From the NCBI GenBank assembly GCA_964606975.1, contig CAZSGY010000021.1:1-47144 (forward strand): a stretch of DNA of 47,144 nt. Reading direction: 5' to 3'. The position numbers and the translations under genes are program-made. This DNA comes from UBA8517 sp964606975. Its GTDB lineage: Bacteria; Patescibacteriota; Microgenomatia; UBA8517. The notes beneath the pieces were generated by a model, which worked only from the letters and a program-made list of their open reading frames with translations, had not been told where the DNA came from and searched no databases. Shown here piece by piece: positions 7,999 through 14,502 of this stretch (positions within the stretch are counted from its first letter, which is position 1; every line of letters starts with the position of its first letter).

Positions 7999-8532
7999 TT
8001 ACTTGTAGTATTCACTATTTAGAAACGGAACAAGAGCAAAAATGATTGCTTGAGAGAAAACTCCAGCTCTTTTAACTTTACCCTTTGTCAATAATCCAAC
8101 TGTACCTTCCTTTTCTCCACTATCTTCTCTTTTGAATACTAAAGCGTCGGCCTGTCCTTGTTCCATGCCACCCTTAATTAGCTCAGCTATTTTTTGCGGA
8201 AGTCTAAACTCAATAGTCTTTGAGAGTCCTAATTTATCATTTTGATCAACTATAGCAACCCAACCAAATGACCACAGGCCGTCATCTCTAAATTCGACAC
8301 CTGATTCAAGTCCGACGCCATAACTCGCACCAGAATAAGTACTCAAAGCGTTTTTTGCCCTATTTATAGCACCATTTTTAGTGTCGGTATTTGTTTTTGG
8401 TTGTGAGTCGACACCAGAAGAAATATCCACACCAACAACTTCAGCGTCAGGATAAAAATCCTTGACTACGGAACCAACAGCATCAATCTTTATTTTGTTT
8501 TTAGTTCCTACAGCAAAAGTTGGTGTTTTCAT
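7999..8532 (-). CDS. yjjX: inosine/xanthosine triphosphatase (YjjX/NTPase_I-T family)
   Basis: 177 residues, the usual length. It hydrolyses non-canonical ITP/XTP to keep them out of nucleic acids. Family features: the opening FAVGTKNKIKIDAV (substrate loop), SSGVDSQPKTNTDTKNGA, NRAKNAL and VGLESGVE. It is the last of three minus-strand genes (kinase 9500, GT2 8535, this one) with 2-5 bp gaps, so they are almost certainly co-transcribed. The functional link to a glycosyltransferase is unclear. Confidence 0.88.
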   Translation of the reverse strand: MKTPTFAVGTKNKIKIDAVGSVVKDFYPDAEVVGVDISSGVDSQPKTNTDTKNGAINRAKNALSTYSGASYGVGLESGVEFRDDGLWSFGWVAIVDQNDKLGLSKTIEFRLPQKIAELIKGGMEQGQADALVFKREDSGEKEGTVGLLTKGKVKRAGVFSQAIIFALVPFLNSEYYK

Positions 8533-8534
8533 TT

Positions 8535-9494
8535 TTAGTGAGTATTGTTTTTCAGTGTACTAGAAACCAGTCTCAATTGAAAGTATTTTACAATCCCAGC
8601 GAAATTACCCAATATGCTTGCAAAAGAAACATTTGGTGGAAGTGGATATGAACCAGTAAAACTTCTCATAAACCGTAATGTGTTTTGACCTATTCTATAA
8701 AAGATCTGGAAGAAACTTCTTATATCACCAAATTCAAAAAGAAACTTGAGATGGATAGCTGTATCACTAATGCCATAGGAAAACATTTTATTTTTTAAAG
8801 AGGAAAACGTTTTTGGATGTTCATGAGCGTTAACAGCTGTTGGATCATAAATGGCAGTAAATCCATTTCTGAGTACTTTATACGTAATATCCAAATCTCC
8901 CCCTGCGCCATCGACAAAAGCCCCGGGCCCAAATCTCTCATCGTGAAACCCAATTTTTTCAAGTACTTTTCTGGGCATTACATGATTAGAACCTGCTGTA
9001 CAAAGATTAACTGGAACACCTCTAAGTCTGAATTTATTAAAGAAGTCTTTTCCTAAAATAAGTTTTCGATCGCCTTTATTTAGAGCACCCTTTTTCTCCC
9101 AACGAGTTTGAACATCTGATTCTATATTGAACAATTTAACTTTACCGGAAACATAGCCAACCTTATCAGATGTGAAATTTGACTTTAAAGTTTTAAGCCA
9201 GTCTGGACTCAAAATGATATTGTCCTGGTCAACAAAGGCAACGTATTTGGAAGATGTATTTTTTAGGGCATAATTTAATGCTGCCATTTTTCCTACTCCA
9301 TCTGTTCTCAGGTATGTAACAGGATATTCCGAACAGAGTTTTTTAACATCAGAAGTTGAACACCCGTCGTCTACAACAACAACTCCGTAGTCTTTATTGT
9401 CAAAATACTTGTTAGTTTCCAATGAATCCAACAGCCTTTTAATAATATGCGTGTTTTCAAGTTTAACTGGAACAAAAATCAAAGTATCATTCAT
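8535..9494 (-). CDS. family 2 glycosyltransferase
   Basis: 319 residues. GT-A fold signature: VVVDDGCSTSD near residues 38-48, a VGKMAALNYAL segment, then the metal-binding FVDQDN (about 88-93, in the place of DxD) and a later GGDLDITYKVLRNG, where ED/ID-type acidic residues normally hold the base. The C-terminal 70 residues contain a basic amphipathic region but no clear transmembrane helix. It likely adds a sugar to a cell-surface or lipid acceptor. It is in the middle of a three-gene operon with a kinase-like gene and yjjX. Confidence 0.88.
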   Translation of the reverse strand: MNDTLIFVPVKLENTHIIKRLLDSLETNKYFDNKDYGVVVVDDGCSTSDVKKLCSEYPVTYLRTDGVGKMAALNYALKNTSSKYVAFVDQDNIILSPDWLKTLKSNFTSDKVGYVSGKVKLFNIESDVQTRWEKKGALNKGDRKLILGKDFFNKFRLRGVPVNLCTAGSNHVMPRKVLEKIGFHDERFGPGAFVDGAGGDLDITYKVLRNGFTAIYDPTAVNAHEHPKTFSSLKNKMFSYGISDTAIHLKFLFEFGDIRSFFQIFYRIGQNTLRFMRSFTGSYPLPPNVSFASILGNFAGIVKYFQLRLVSSTLKNNTH

Positions 9495-9499
9495 ATAAA

Positions 9500-10087
9500 T
9501 TACCTTTCTTCGTGCAATTTATCCAGAAATATCTTTAATTGTTCTTGTAGATAAACCAGCGGTTTTGTTCCATCTAATCGAACTAATGGAACATCCGCTT
9601 CTATGGTGCTTAAGTATTGTTCATATTGAAACAACATTTTATCAGTGTGAGTCATCCATAAATTGCGTTCGTCGAATGGCCTCCCGTTTATTTTAGCCCT
9701 TTCTCTTGAAATTTCCGGTGGTACGTCGATAAAAATGTAATAGTCTGGTTTAAAAATTGTTTTCCCTATATTTTTTTCCACCCACCCCTTTACTTTAAAG
9801 CCTGAACCATCTTGCCTGATCTCTTCCATTGTTGTATAAAAAACCAGAGTTGATAAGTAACCTCTATCCATGAGTATGGTTCCAGAACAATCCTTCGTTT
9901 TCGCAAATTTTATTTCATCGTTCTGCATGAAATATTCTGGTATGGGATTTTGTAGATCGCGTGGAACAGATCTCACTACACAGACACAATTATTATTCGA
10001 GGCTGTTGAATCAACAAGAGACGTCTTTCCACTACAAGAAAGGCCTTCAAATATGACTAATTTTTGACGGTGGTTTTCTACACCCAT
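9500..10087 (-). CDS. P-loop nucleoside/nucleotide kinase-like protein (dTMP kinase-like)
   Basis: 195 residues. Walker A is GLSCSGKTSL (about residues 15-24). MDRGYLSTLVFY matches the DRx.xS substrate-binding segment of thymidylate and deoxynucleoside kinases, and DVPPEISRERAKINGRPFDE resembles their lid region with several Arg. It is divergent from ordinary Tmk at the N-terminus, so the substrate is uncertain (dTMP, deoxynucleoside or another small molecule). First gene of the kinase-GT2-yjjX operon. An ACCCAT/ATGGGT pair (10082-10087 and 10100-10105) could fold over the start codon. Confidence 0.7.
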   Translation of the reverse strand: MGVENHRQKLVIFEGLSCSGKTSLVDSTASNNNCVCVVRSVPRDLQNPIPEYFMQNDEIKFAKTKDCSGTILMDRGYLSTLVFYTTMEEIRQDGSGFKVKGWVEKNIGKTIFKPDYYIFIDVPPEISRERAKINGRPFDERNLWMTHTDKMLFQYEQYLSTIEADVPLVRLDGTKPLVYLQEQLKIFLDKLHEER

Positions 10088-10181
10088 TTTATAAAAACTA
10101 TGGGTATTTTAGCATAAGTGGGTAAAAACTCAATATTTTTAATTTTCTCAAAAAACATACAATTTTGGTATATATTTGGTA

Positions 10182-10187
10182 TATAAT
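10182..10187 (+). promoter_or_regulatory. -10 box TATAAT of the Gre-like gene
   Basis: A perfect TATAAT ending 11 nt before the ATG at 10199; the predicted 5' leader is about 5 nt. The -35 region is A/T rich and unclear. Confidence 0.55.
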
Positions 10188-10198
10188 TTCAGACTGAG

Positions 10199-10708
10199 AT
10201 GGAATTTTTAAAAATATTTTCCTCAACGGAACGGGCAATAAAGGCTCAACTTTCAGATCTAGATAAAAAACTTGCTGAGAACTCTAGAGAATTGGGAAAG
10301 CTGGGTCATGATGGCGACATGATCGATGATCCGTTTATGTTTCAGTTGCACGAGGAACGTAATCAGCTATTAAAACAAAAGGGTGAGCTTGGAAGCAGTC
10401 TTTCTTGTGGTGTTGTTACTAGTGAAACCCTAAATAGACAGGATACAGTTTCGCTTGGACATAGAGTCAAAGTTGATGTAACTTATCCAAATAACGAAAC
10501 TGAGATTATCGATATTACTCTTGGCTCAAAGTTCGATCAGAAATACCATAACAAAGATGAGGATGAACAAATAGTTTCGAACGATAGTCCTTTGGGAAAA
10601 GCCTTATTCGGCAAAAAGATCGGGGACGAAGCTGAATACGAGGGTGGGGATGGTAAAAAGGGCAAGATAAAAGTTTTAGGAATATTAACATCTCGATTTA
10701 CAAAATAG
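10199..10708 (+). CDS. GreA/GreB-family transcript cleavage factor-like protein
   Basis: 169 residues. The N-terminal half is a long helical, charged hairpin (about 8-65, including KKLAENSRELGKLGHDGDMIDDP), in the position of the Gre coiled coil, with an acidic tip (DGDMIDD). The C-terminal half matches the GreA/B FKBP-like domain, with the signature SPLGKALFGKKIGDEAEYEG (about 130-149). Gre factors enter the RNA polymerase secondary channel and stimulate cleavage of backtracked RNA. The sequence is diverged from canonical GreA, so it may be a paralogue with a different effect. A second, different Gre-like gene is at 23851-24345. Confidence 0.72.
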   Translation: MEFLKIFSSTERAIKAQLSDLDKKLAENSRELGKLGHDGDMIDDPFMFQLHEERNQLLKQKGELGSSLSCGVVTSETLNRQDTVSLGHRVKVDVTYPNNETEIIDITLGSKFDQKYHNKDEDEQIVSNDSPLGKALFGKKIGDEAEYEGGDGKKGKIKVLGILTSRFTK

Positions 10709-10816
10709 ATTATTATTTCAATCACCCTTTATTTTTACTAATCTAAGAGTCCGAATCCACTTGGGGTGCTGCCATTTTTAACAAGATCTTGAAATTAAAC
10801 TTCCTCAAAAATCGTG

Positions 10817-10888
10817 TGAGCCCAGATGGATTCGAACCATCGACCTTTTCCTTAAGAGGGAATTGCTCTACCGCTGAGCTATGGGCCC
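10817..10888 (-). tRNA. tRNA-Lys(CTT), overlapping the end of the upstream gene
   Basis: Acceptor GGGCCCA/TGGGCTC, anticodon stem ATTCC/GGAAA (outer A-A mismatch) with loop CTCTTAA (anticodon CTT), T-loop TTCGAAT, A73, no CCA. Its first 10 bases contain the stop codon (TAG) of the same-strand glycosidase gene ending at 10879. Confidence 0.92.
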
Positions 10889-12270
10889 TTAATAACACTT
10901 CGGAGATATCCGCCTATTCTAGCAAAAAATGATTGTATTTGCATTTTATCGGCTTTAACAATCAAACCTTCTATTGTAAAGCTATTGGTAATCCTTTTAT
11001 TGTCCTTGTTTGCAAGGTAAACCGACTTAATCAAAATCCCTCTATTTTGCTCGGTAGAAGCTCTAAAAATCATCAAGCCGGTCCTTGTTGGTTCAATATC
11101 GAAAAGCAAATTGTTCTTGAAGATTAAACTACCATCATCACTTACCACTTTTGTGTTATTTGCACCCCAAATGGATTGACCTGTATTTTTAGCCAACACC
11201 ATCCCCACAAAATCTGATTCCTTAAGAAGAATTGGCTGTGCCAAGGCTCCAAGAATTTGACCGCTTTCAATTTGGGTCGGATCCCCTGCAATCTTTGGAA
11301 TATTTTTATAAATTTCGAAATATGGATAAAACAATCCGTCACTTTTTTTCCACGAGAACTCTGAAAATGGGGGGTTGGGATAATTTAATATAAAGGGAGT
11401 CACCGCAACAATACGCTTATCGTTCCAGATATTTTTAAAGGCGTAATCATACATTCCGCCAATTTTCTCAGAATCAACTTTTTCATTTGACCACCCGGTT
11501 TCGGTAATAAAAATCGGTAAATCTTTATAAATTCCAAGCGATCTTAGATAGTTTAACTCCCAATTGAAGGTATTGACGGTTCCACGTCCTGTGTCGGTGA
11601 CCTGCCCGGAAAAATCCGGGTTGGGATATGAGTGAGACGTCCATCCATCAAGATGGTCAAAAAGATTCGGTTCGGAATTCATCATCCTATCAATGAATAC
11701 AGCTTCATCCATAGTATCTTTCGTATTTTTAGCAGAAGCATCAAATCCCGCCGGCAATACAAAAAAGTCTCCTGAAGCCTGATGTAGTTTTTCGGCAAAA
11801 TTCAATAAATAAGTTGAGTAAGAAGCGGGATCAATTTTTCCACCCCATTCTTTGGAATGATTTGGTTCATTACCGATAATTACATATCTGTTTTGGACAA
11901 CCCAATTAAGTGAATTTAAAAAGGCGATCCAGTTGTTTATTTCTGCATCATTTGGAATTTGCCAGTTGTCACCATCCACTTTTGTTGCAATTCTAACAAT
12001 GGGAATTAAATGAAGCCTTCTCATCTGATCGAATGTCTGTTGCCATCGATCATGATTACGCTCAGCCTCGGTTATAACAAAAGTTACATAACCCCAGTCT
12101 CCTTCGGTAGAATTAACTAACAAAGATGCATCTTTAAGTTCGTTTTCATTATTAATATGGATACCAAATTTATTGTTAGGAACAGCCGTAGGGTTTTTTT
12201 CAGCTAAAACCCAGGAATGTGTGCTAAAAAATATAATAGAGGATAAAATAATTGCAAAAAACTTTTTCAT
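10879..12270 (-). CDS. exported glycoside hydrolase-like protein (TIM-barrel, clan A type)
   Basis: 463 residues with a signal peptide (KK then FFAIILSSIIFFS..., ending VLA around residue 23). Two motifs fit a retaining clan A glycosidase: IIGNEPN, with acid/base Glu135 after Asn134, and FITETGW, with candidate nucleophile Glu257. The last 150 residues may form a beta-sandwich. Substrate unknown. Its -10 (TACAAT, 12283-12278) is 7 nt from the ATG and sits inside a palindrome shared with the divergent ArsR gene. The TAG stop lies inside tRNA-Lys, so 5' processing of that tRNA by RNase P would cut off the end of this mRNA. Confidence 0.78.
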   Translation of the reverse strand: MKKFFAIILSSIIFFSTHSWVLAEKNPTAVPNNKFGIHINNENELKDASLLVNSTEGDWGYVTFVITEAERNHDRWQQTFDQMRRLHLIPIVRIATKVDGDNWQIPNDAEINNWIAFLNSLNWVVQNRYVIIGNEPNHSKEWGGKIDPASYSTYLLNFAEKLHQASGDFFVLPAGFDASAKNTKDTMDEAVFIDRMMNSEPNLFDHLDGWTSHSYPNPDFSGQVTDTGRGTVNTFNWELNYLRSLGIYKDLPIFITETGWSNEKVDSEKIGGMYDYAFKNIWNDKRIVAVTPFILNYPNPPFSEFSWKKSDGLFYPYFEIYKNIPKIAGDPTQIESGQILGALAQPILLKESDFVGMVLAKNTGQSIWGANNTKVVSDDGSLIFKNNLLFDIEPTRTGLMIFRASTEQNRGILIKSVYLANKDNKRITNSFTIEGLIVKADKMQIQSFFARIGGYLRSVIKGP

Positions 12271-12277
12271 AGATTAC

Positions 12278-12319
12278 ATTGTAACAATTATTTGACAAAC
12301 TCTGAAACTATAATAGAAT
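12278..12319. promoter_or_regulatory. divergent promoter/operator region with palindrome ATTGTAACAAT
   Basis: The perfect palindrome ATTGT-A-ACAAT (12278-12288) contains the minus-strand -10 TACAAT of the glycosidase gene. The plus-strand ArsR gene has TTGACA (12292-12297), 16 nt, then TAGAAT (12314-12319). A regulator binding the palindrome would block the glycosidase promoter and touch the ArsR promoter, suggesting autoregulation by the ArsR-type protein. Confidence 0.5.
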
Positions 12320-12327
12320 AGAGTCCC

Positions 12328-12645
12328 ATGGCAAAAGAAGCAACCAAGTCCCCACACAAAAAAGAATTTTACATAAAATGCGCCGAACTTTTTAAGATCA
12401 TGTCGAATCCCAAAAGACTTGAAATTCTAAATATAATCAAGGACAGGGAGGTAACAGTAAATGAAATTTCAAAAATTCTGGGAACCAGAAAATCGAACAC
12501 CTCTCAACACCTTGCGTATTTGAGATACACGGGAATCGTGACTGCTAAAAGAAATGGCAAAAATATTTTTTACAAATTGGTGGATCCAAAAATTATTGAC
12601 TCGTGTAAGATTCTCAGTGAAATCAAAATCAACAAATACCTCTAA
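12328..12645 (+). CDS. ArsR-family winged-helix transcriptional regulator
   Basis: 105 residues. A typical ArsR fold: ELFKIMSNPKRLEILNIIKD (dimer and first helices), VTVNEISKILGTRKSNTSQH (helix-turn-helix, about 48-67), then the wing IVTAKRNGKNIFYKL. The metal-binding ELCVCDL motif of arsenic/cadmium sensors is absent, so it is probably not a metal sensor. It is divergent from the glycosidase and starts 8 nt after its -10, and probably controls both genes through the palindrome between them (inference). Confidence 0.85.
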   Translation: MAKEATKSPHKKEFYIKCAELFKIMSNPKRLEILNIIKDREVTVNEISKILGTRKSNTSQHLAYLRYTGIVTAKRNGKNIFYKLVDPKIIDSCKILSEIKINKYL

Positions 12646-12655
12646 AACTCCAAAG

Positions 12656-12727
12656 TGCCCTTAGAAAGAATCGAACTTTCATTTCACCCTTAGAAGGGGC
12701 GCGCTCTATCCGTTGAGCTATAAGGGC
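12656..12727 (-). tRNA. tRNA-Arg(TCT)
   Basis: Acceptor GCCCTTA/TAAGGGC, anticodon stem CGCCC/GGGTG with loop CTTCTAA (anticodon TCT), T-loop TTCGATT, A73, no CCA. It follows tRNA-Gly(GCC) after a single base on the same strand, so the two are processed from one transcript. Confidence 0.93.
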
Positions 12728-12728
12728 T

Positions 12729-12803
12729 TGGAGCGGCGGACGAGAATTGGACTCGCTACTTTCTCCTTGGCAAGGAGACGTTCTACCGATGAACTACCGC
12801 CGC
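12729..12803 (-). tRNA. tRNA-Gly(GCC), CCA encoded
   Basis: Acceptor GCGGCGG paired with CCGCCGC, U73 and encoded CCA (reverse of 12729-12731). Anticodon stem TCTCC/GGAGA with loop TTGCCAA (anticodon GCC). The T-loop is TCCAATT, with C in place of the usual pseudouridine at position 55; tRNA-Ala at 27413 shares this. Confidence 0.92.
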
Positions 12804-12910
12804 AAGTATTTTCTACAGGCTTAATTCTACAACAAACGGGTTTAAAACTCTAGCTGGAACAACTTACTTTCTTCCGGATACAATGATGCAGTGTTAATGG
12901 AAATTCTTTT

Positions 12911-13078
12911 TTAAAGAAGAGCTTTTAGAAGTGCCTCACGAATATTTTTGCCGGCAAACCAGCTTTTAAGGAAAACTATCGCATGTTTATTTTTGTTCAA
13001 CTCCTGAAGATAATACTTGTCCACATGTCCGCCTTTTTTAAACAAGATGTTCGCAAGTTCTTTTATTGAAAATTTGGT
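12911..13078 (-). CDS. possible small ORF without a clear start, or gene remnant
   Basis: This is the only coding-like signal in the 314-bp gap 12804-13117. The minus-strand frame runs through about 55 codons (ELANILFKKGGHVDKYYLQE ... SWFAGKNIREALLKALL) to TAA at 12911. The composition is protein-like, and a TATAAT (13096-13091) sits upstream. No ATG is in frame; candidates are TTG 13045 or, if leaderless, a non-AUG codon near 13084. It is not recognised. It could be the 3' part of a decayed gene between tRNAs. Confidence 0.3.
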   Translation of the reverse strand, partial: TKFSIKELANILFKKGGHVDKYYLQELNKNKHAIVFLKSWFAGKNIREALLKALL

Positions 13079-13117
13079 ATAGATAGTTTAATTATACCAT
13101 CTTCGTAGAACTATATG

Positions 13118-13190
13118 TGCTGAGACCAGGAGTCGAACCTGGATAGCTTGTTCTTCAGACAAGTGCCTTGACCACCTTGGCTATCTCAGC
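13118..13190 (-). tRNA. tRNA-Phe(GAA)
   Basis: Acceptor GCTGAGA/TCTCAGC, D-stem GCC/GGC, anticodon stem CTTGT/ACAAG with loop CTGAAGA (anticodon GAA), short variable loop, T-loop TTCGACT, A73, no CCA. Confidence 0.93.
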
Positions 13191-13262
13191 ATGAACAAAG
13201 TGAGTGCGGAGAAAACGTTCTGCACGAAGTGCGGGTTGTTATCTCGGCACACTCTACTTCAG

Positions 13263-13336
13263 TGGTCGCTGAGGGATTCGAACCCCCGACCTTCTCGATG
13301 TAAACGAGACGCTCTAACCAACTGAGCCAAGCGACC
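13263..13336 (-). tRNA. tRNA-Val(TAC)
   Basis: Acceptor GGTCGCT/AGCGACC, anticodon stem TCTCG/CGAGA with loop TTTACAT (anticodon TAC), T-loop TTCGAAT, A73, no CCA. Confidence 0.95.
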
Positions 13337-13341
13337 TTGTG

Positions 13342-13422
13342 TGCACTCGGAGAGACTCGAACTCTCACGCCTTTCGGCATAGCTCCTTAGGCTACCGCGT
13401 ATACCAATTCCGCCACGAGTGC
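13342..13422 (-). tRNA. tRNA-Leu(AAG)
   Basis: Class II tRNA. Acceptor GCACTCG/CGAGTGC, D-arm GCG...CGC, anticodon stem GTAGC/GCTAT with loop CTAAGGA (anticodon AAG), variable arm GCC-GAAA-GGC, T-loop TTCGAGT, A73, no CCA. A at position 34 of a leucine tRNA is unusual in bacteria, which normally use GAG. Confidence 0.9.
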
Positions 13423-13467
13423 TCGTCAACAAACTTATATTAATTCTCGAACATCCGCCCAATATTG

Positions 13468-13550
13468 TGCCCTCGAGAGGACTTGAACCTCTAAGAGCTA
13501 AGCTCATAACGTCCTGAACGTTACGCGTCTACCAATTTCGCCACGAGGGC
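13468..13550 (-). tRNA. tRNA-Leu(CAG)
   Basis: Class II tRNA. Acceptor GCCCTCG/CGAGGGC, anticodon stem TAACG/CGTTA with loop TTCAGGA (anticodon CAG), long variable arm (GAGC...GCTC), T-loop TTCAAGT, A73, no CCA. It is the first tRNA after the promoter at 13606-13635. Confidence 0.94.
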
Positions 13551-13605
13551 ATATTATAGCGGACCAGTCTGCCAATTCCAGAGCCTCGGCAAACTTAATC
13601 GGTCA

Positions 13606-13635
13606 ATTATACCAGTAATCCGGATTCATTAGCAA
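13606..13635 (-). promoter_or_regulatory. tRNA-cluster promoter (extended -10)
   Basis: On the minus strand, TTGCTA (13635-13630), 18 nt, then TATAAT (13611-13606) preceded by TGG, which fits an extended -10. It would drive Leu(CAG), Leu(AAG), Val(TAC), Phe(GAA) and perhaps Gly-Arg, after a leader of about 50 nt. Confidence 0.55.
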
Positions 13636-13701
13636 TTTAAAACAGGCAAATTATTGCCGCGAAACTTGACATTCAAGCTTGAGTTGTGGCATTCTGATAC
13701 G

Positions 13702-14337
13702 ATGGACACCGGCATTCACCTGAAGGATGAGGATTTTAGTTTTTGGAAGAACCTCATACTAGTTGCAGTCTTTTTCATAATTACACCTGTCACAATTGGT
13801 GTAAGCCTTTTTTCTCTCCTCTCATTAAAAAATAACGACATCGTAGAAAAAAAGTTCAATACTACTAATCTTATAATTTCGCCAAAATCCGGCGTAAGTG
13901 TTTATGCATCGTTGCCTGCAAATATACCCACGGTTTCGACCTCTATTCAATATGCCGACGCCAGGCCAAAAATTGTTGAGTCCTACCTGACACGCTACAA
14001 TTCGCCCCTTACTCCTTATTCAAACCTGATTGTCGAGACCGCAGACAAATATTCACTAGATTTCCGTCTGATCACAGCTATTGCCCAACAGGAGAGTAAT
14101 CTCTGTAAAATTATTCCACCCGGTTCTTATAACTGCTGGGGGTGGGGGATCACCAGCGTCGGAACTCTTGGCTTCGATTCTTTTGAGGATGGGATAGAGA
14201 CCGTATCGAAGGGCTTAAGGGTAAACTATCTAAATAAAGGCTATTCCACGGTTTCCGAAATTATGTCCAAATACACCCCCCAAAGCAACGGCTCCTGGGC
14301 GTATGGGGTAGAGAGCTTCATGCAAGAAATGGAATAA
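13702..14337 (+). CDS. membrane-anchored lysozyme-like (peptidoglycan hydrolase) protein
   Basis: 211 residues from ATG 13702; a TTG at 13654 is also in frame but would place coding sequence over a TTGACA at 13666. One transmembrane helix (about 17-40, LILVAVFFIITPVTIGVSLF), a linker, then a lysozyme/glucosaminidase-like domain: RLITAIAQQESNLCKIIPPG with the presumed catalytic Glu of QQES, then YNCWGWGI and an EDGIETVSKGL helix. Such domains cleave the glycan strand of peptidoglycan. It is clearly paralogous to the next gene (14503): both share YNSPL.PY, RL..AI...ES, IPP.SYN and SK.L patterns. Confidence 0.78.
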   Translation: MDTGIHLKDEDFSFWKNLILVAVFFIITPVTIGVSLFSLLSLKNNDIVEKKFNTTNLIISPKSGVSVYASLPANIPTVSTSIQYADARPKIVESYLTRYNSPLTPYSNLIVETADKYSLDFRLITAIAQQESNLCKIIPPGSYNCWGWGITSVGTLGFDSFEDGIETVSKGLRVNYLNKGYSTVSEIMSKYTPQSNGSWAYGVESFMQEME

Positions 14338-14365
14338 TTTAACTATATACTTTTATCCCATAGAC

Positions 14366-14394
14366 TTGACAATCCTGTAGTTACATGCTATAGT
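14366..14394 (+). promoter_or_regulatory. strong promoter TTGACA-17-TATAGT
   Basis: The -35 TTGACA is at 14366-14371, the spacer is 17 nt, and the -10 TATAGT is at 14389-14394; transcription is expected near 14401. This is the best consensus promoter in the window and it starts the structured leader that follows. Confidence 0.75.
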
Positions 14395-14400
14395 GCTAAT

Positions 14401-14484
14401 ACGTTCCGAGGCTTAGGCATGGAAACATGACCTCGGCGTTGGGATTATATTTGGGGGGTACCGCAAGGTATCCCCCTTCTTTTT
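14401..14484 (+). ncRNA. structured leader or small RNA ending in a terminator
   Basis: Starting just after a consensus promoter, the RNA would fold as CCGAGG (14406-14411) with CCUCGG (14431-14436), enclosing an internal loop CUUAGG and a CAUG-GAAA-CAUG hairpin (14418-14429); then a linker and a terminator hairpin. GGGAU at 14441-14445 can pair with AUCCC at 14470-14474, which would break the terminator, so a switch is possible. The lysozyme-like gene begins 18 nt after the terminator. The core matches no riboswitch class that I can name. Confidence 0.6.
14453..14484 (+). terminator. intrinsic terminator
   Basis: The 10-bp stem GGGGGGTACC (14453-14462) and GGTATCCCCC (14467-14476) closes a GCAA tetraloop, followed by TTCTTTTT. 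It lies upstream of the 14503 gene, so it acts as an attenuator or as the end of a small RNA. Confidence 0.85.
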
Positions 14485-14502
14485 ACCTACTAATAAAATA
14501 CT

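Noticed and set aside
13186..13507. Minus-strand ORFs containing VRVSPSA and GRLAQLVRASRLHREGRGFESL
   Set aside because: These are translated tRNA-Val/Leu sequences; the phrases are typical of tRNA-derived false proteins.
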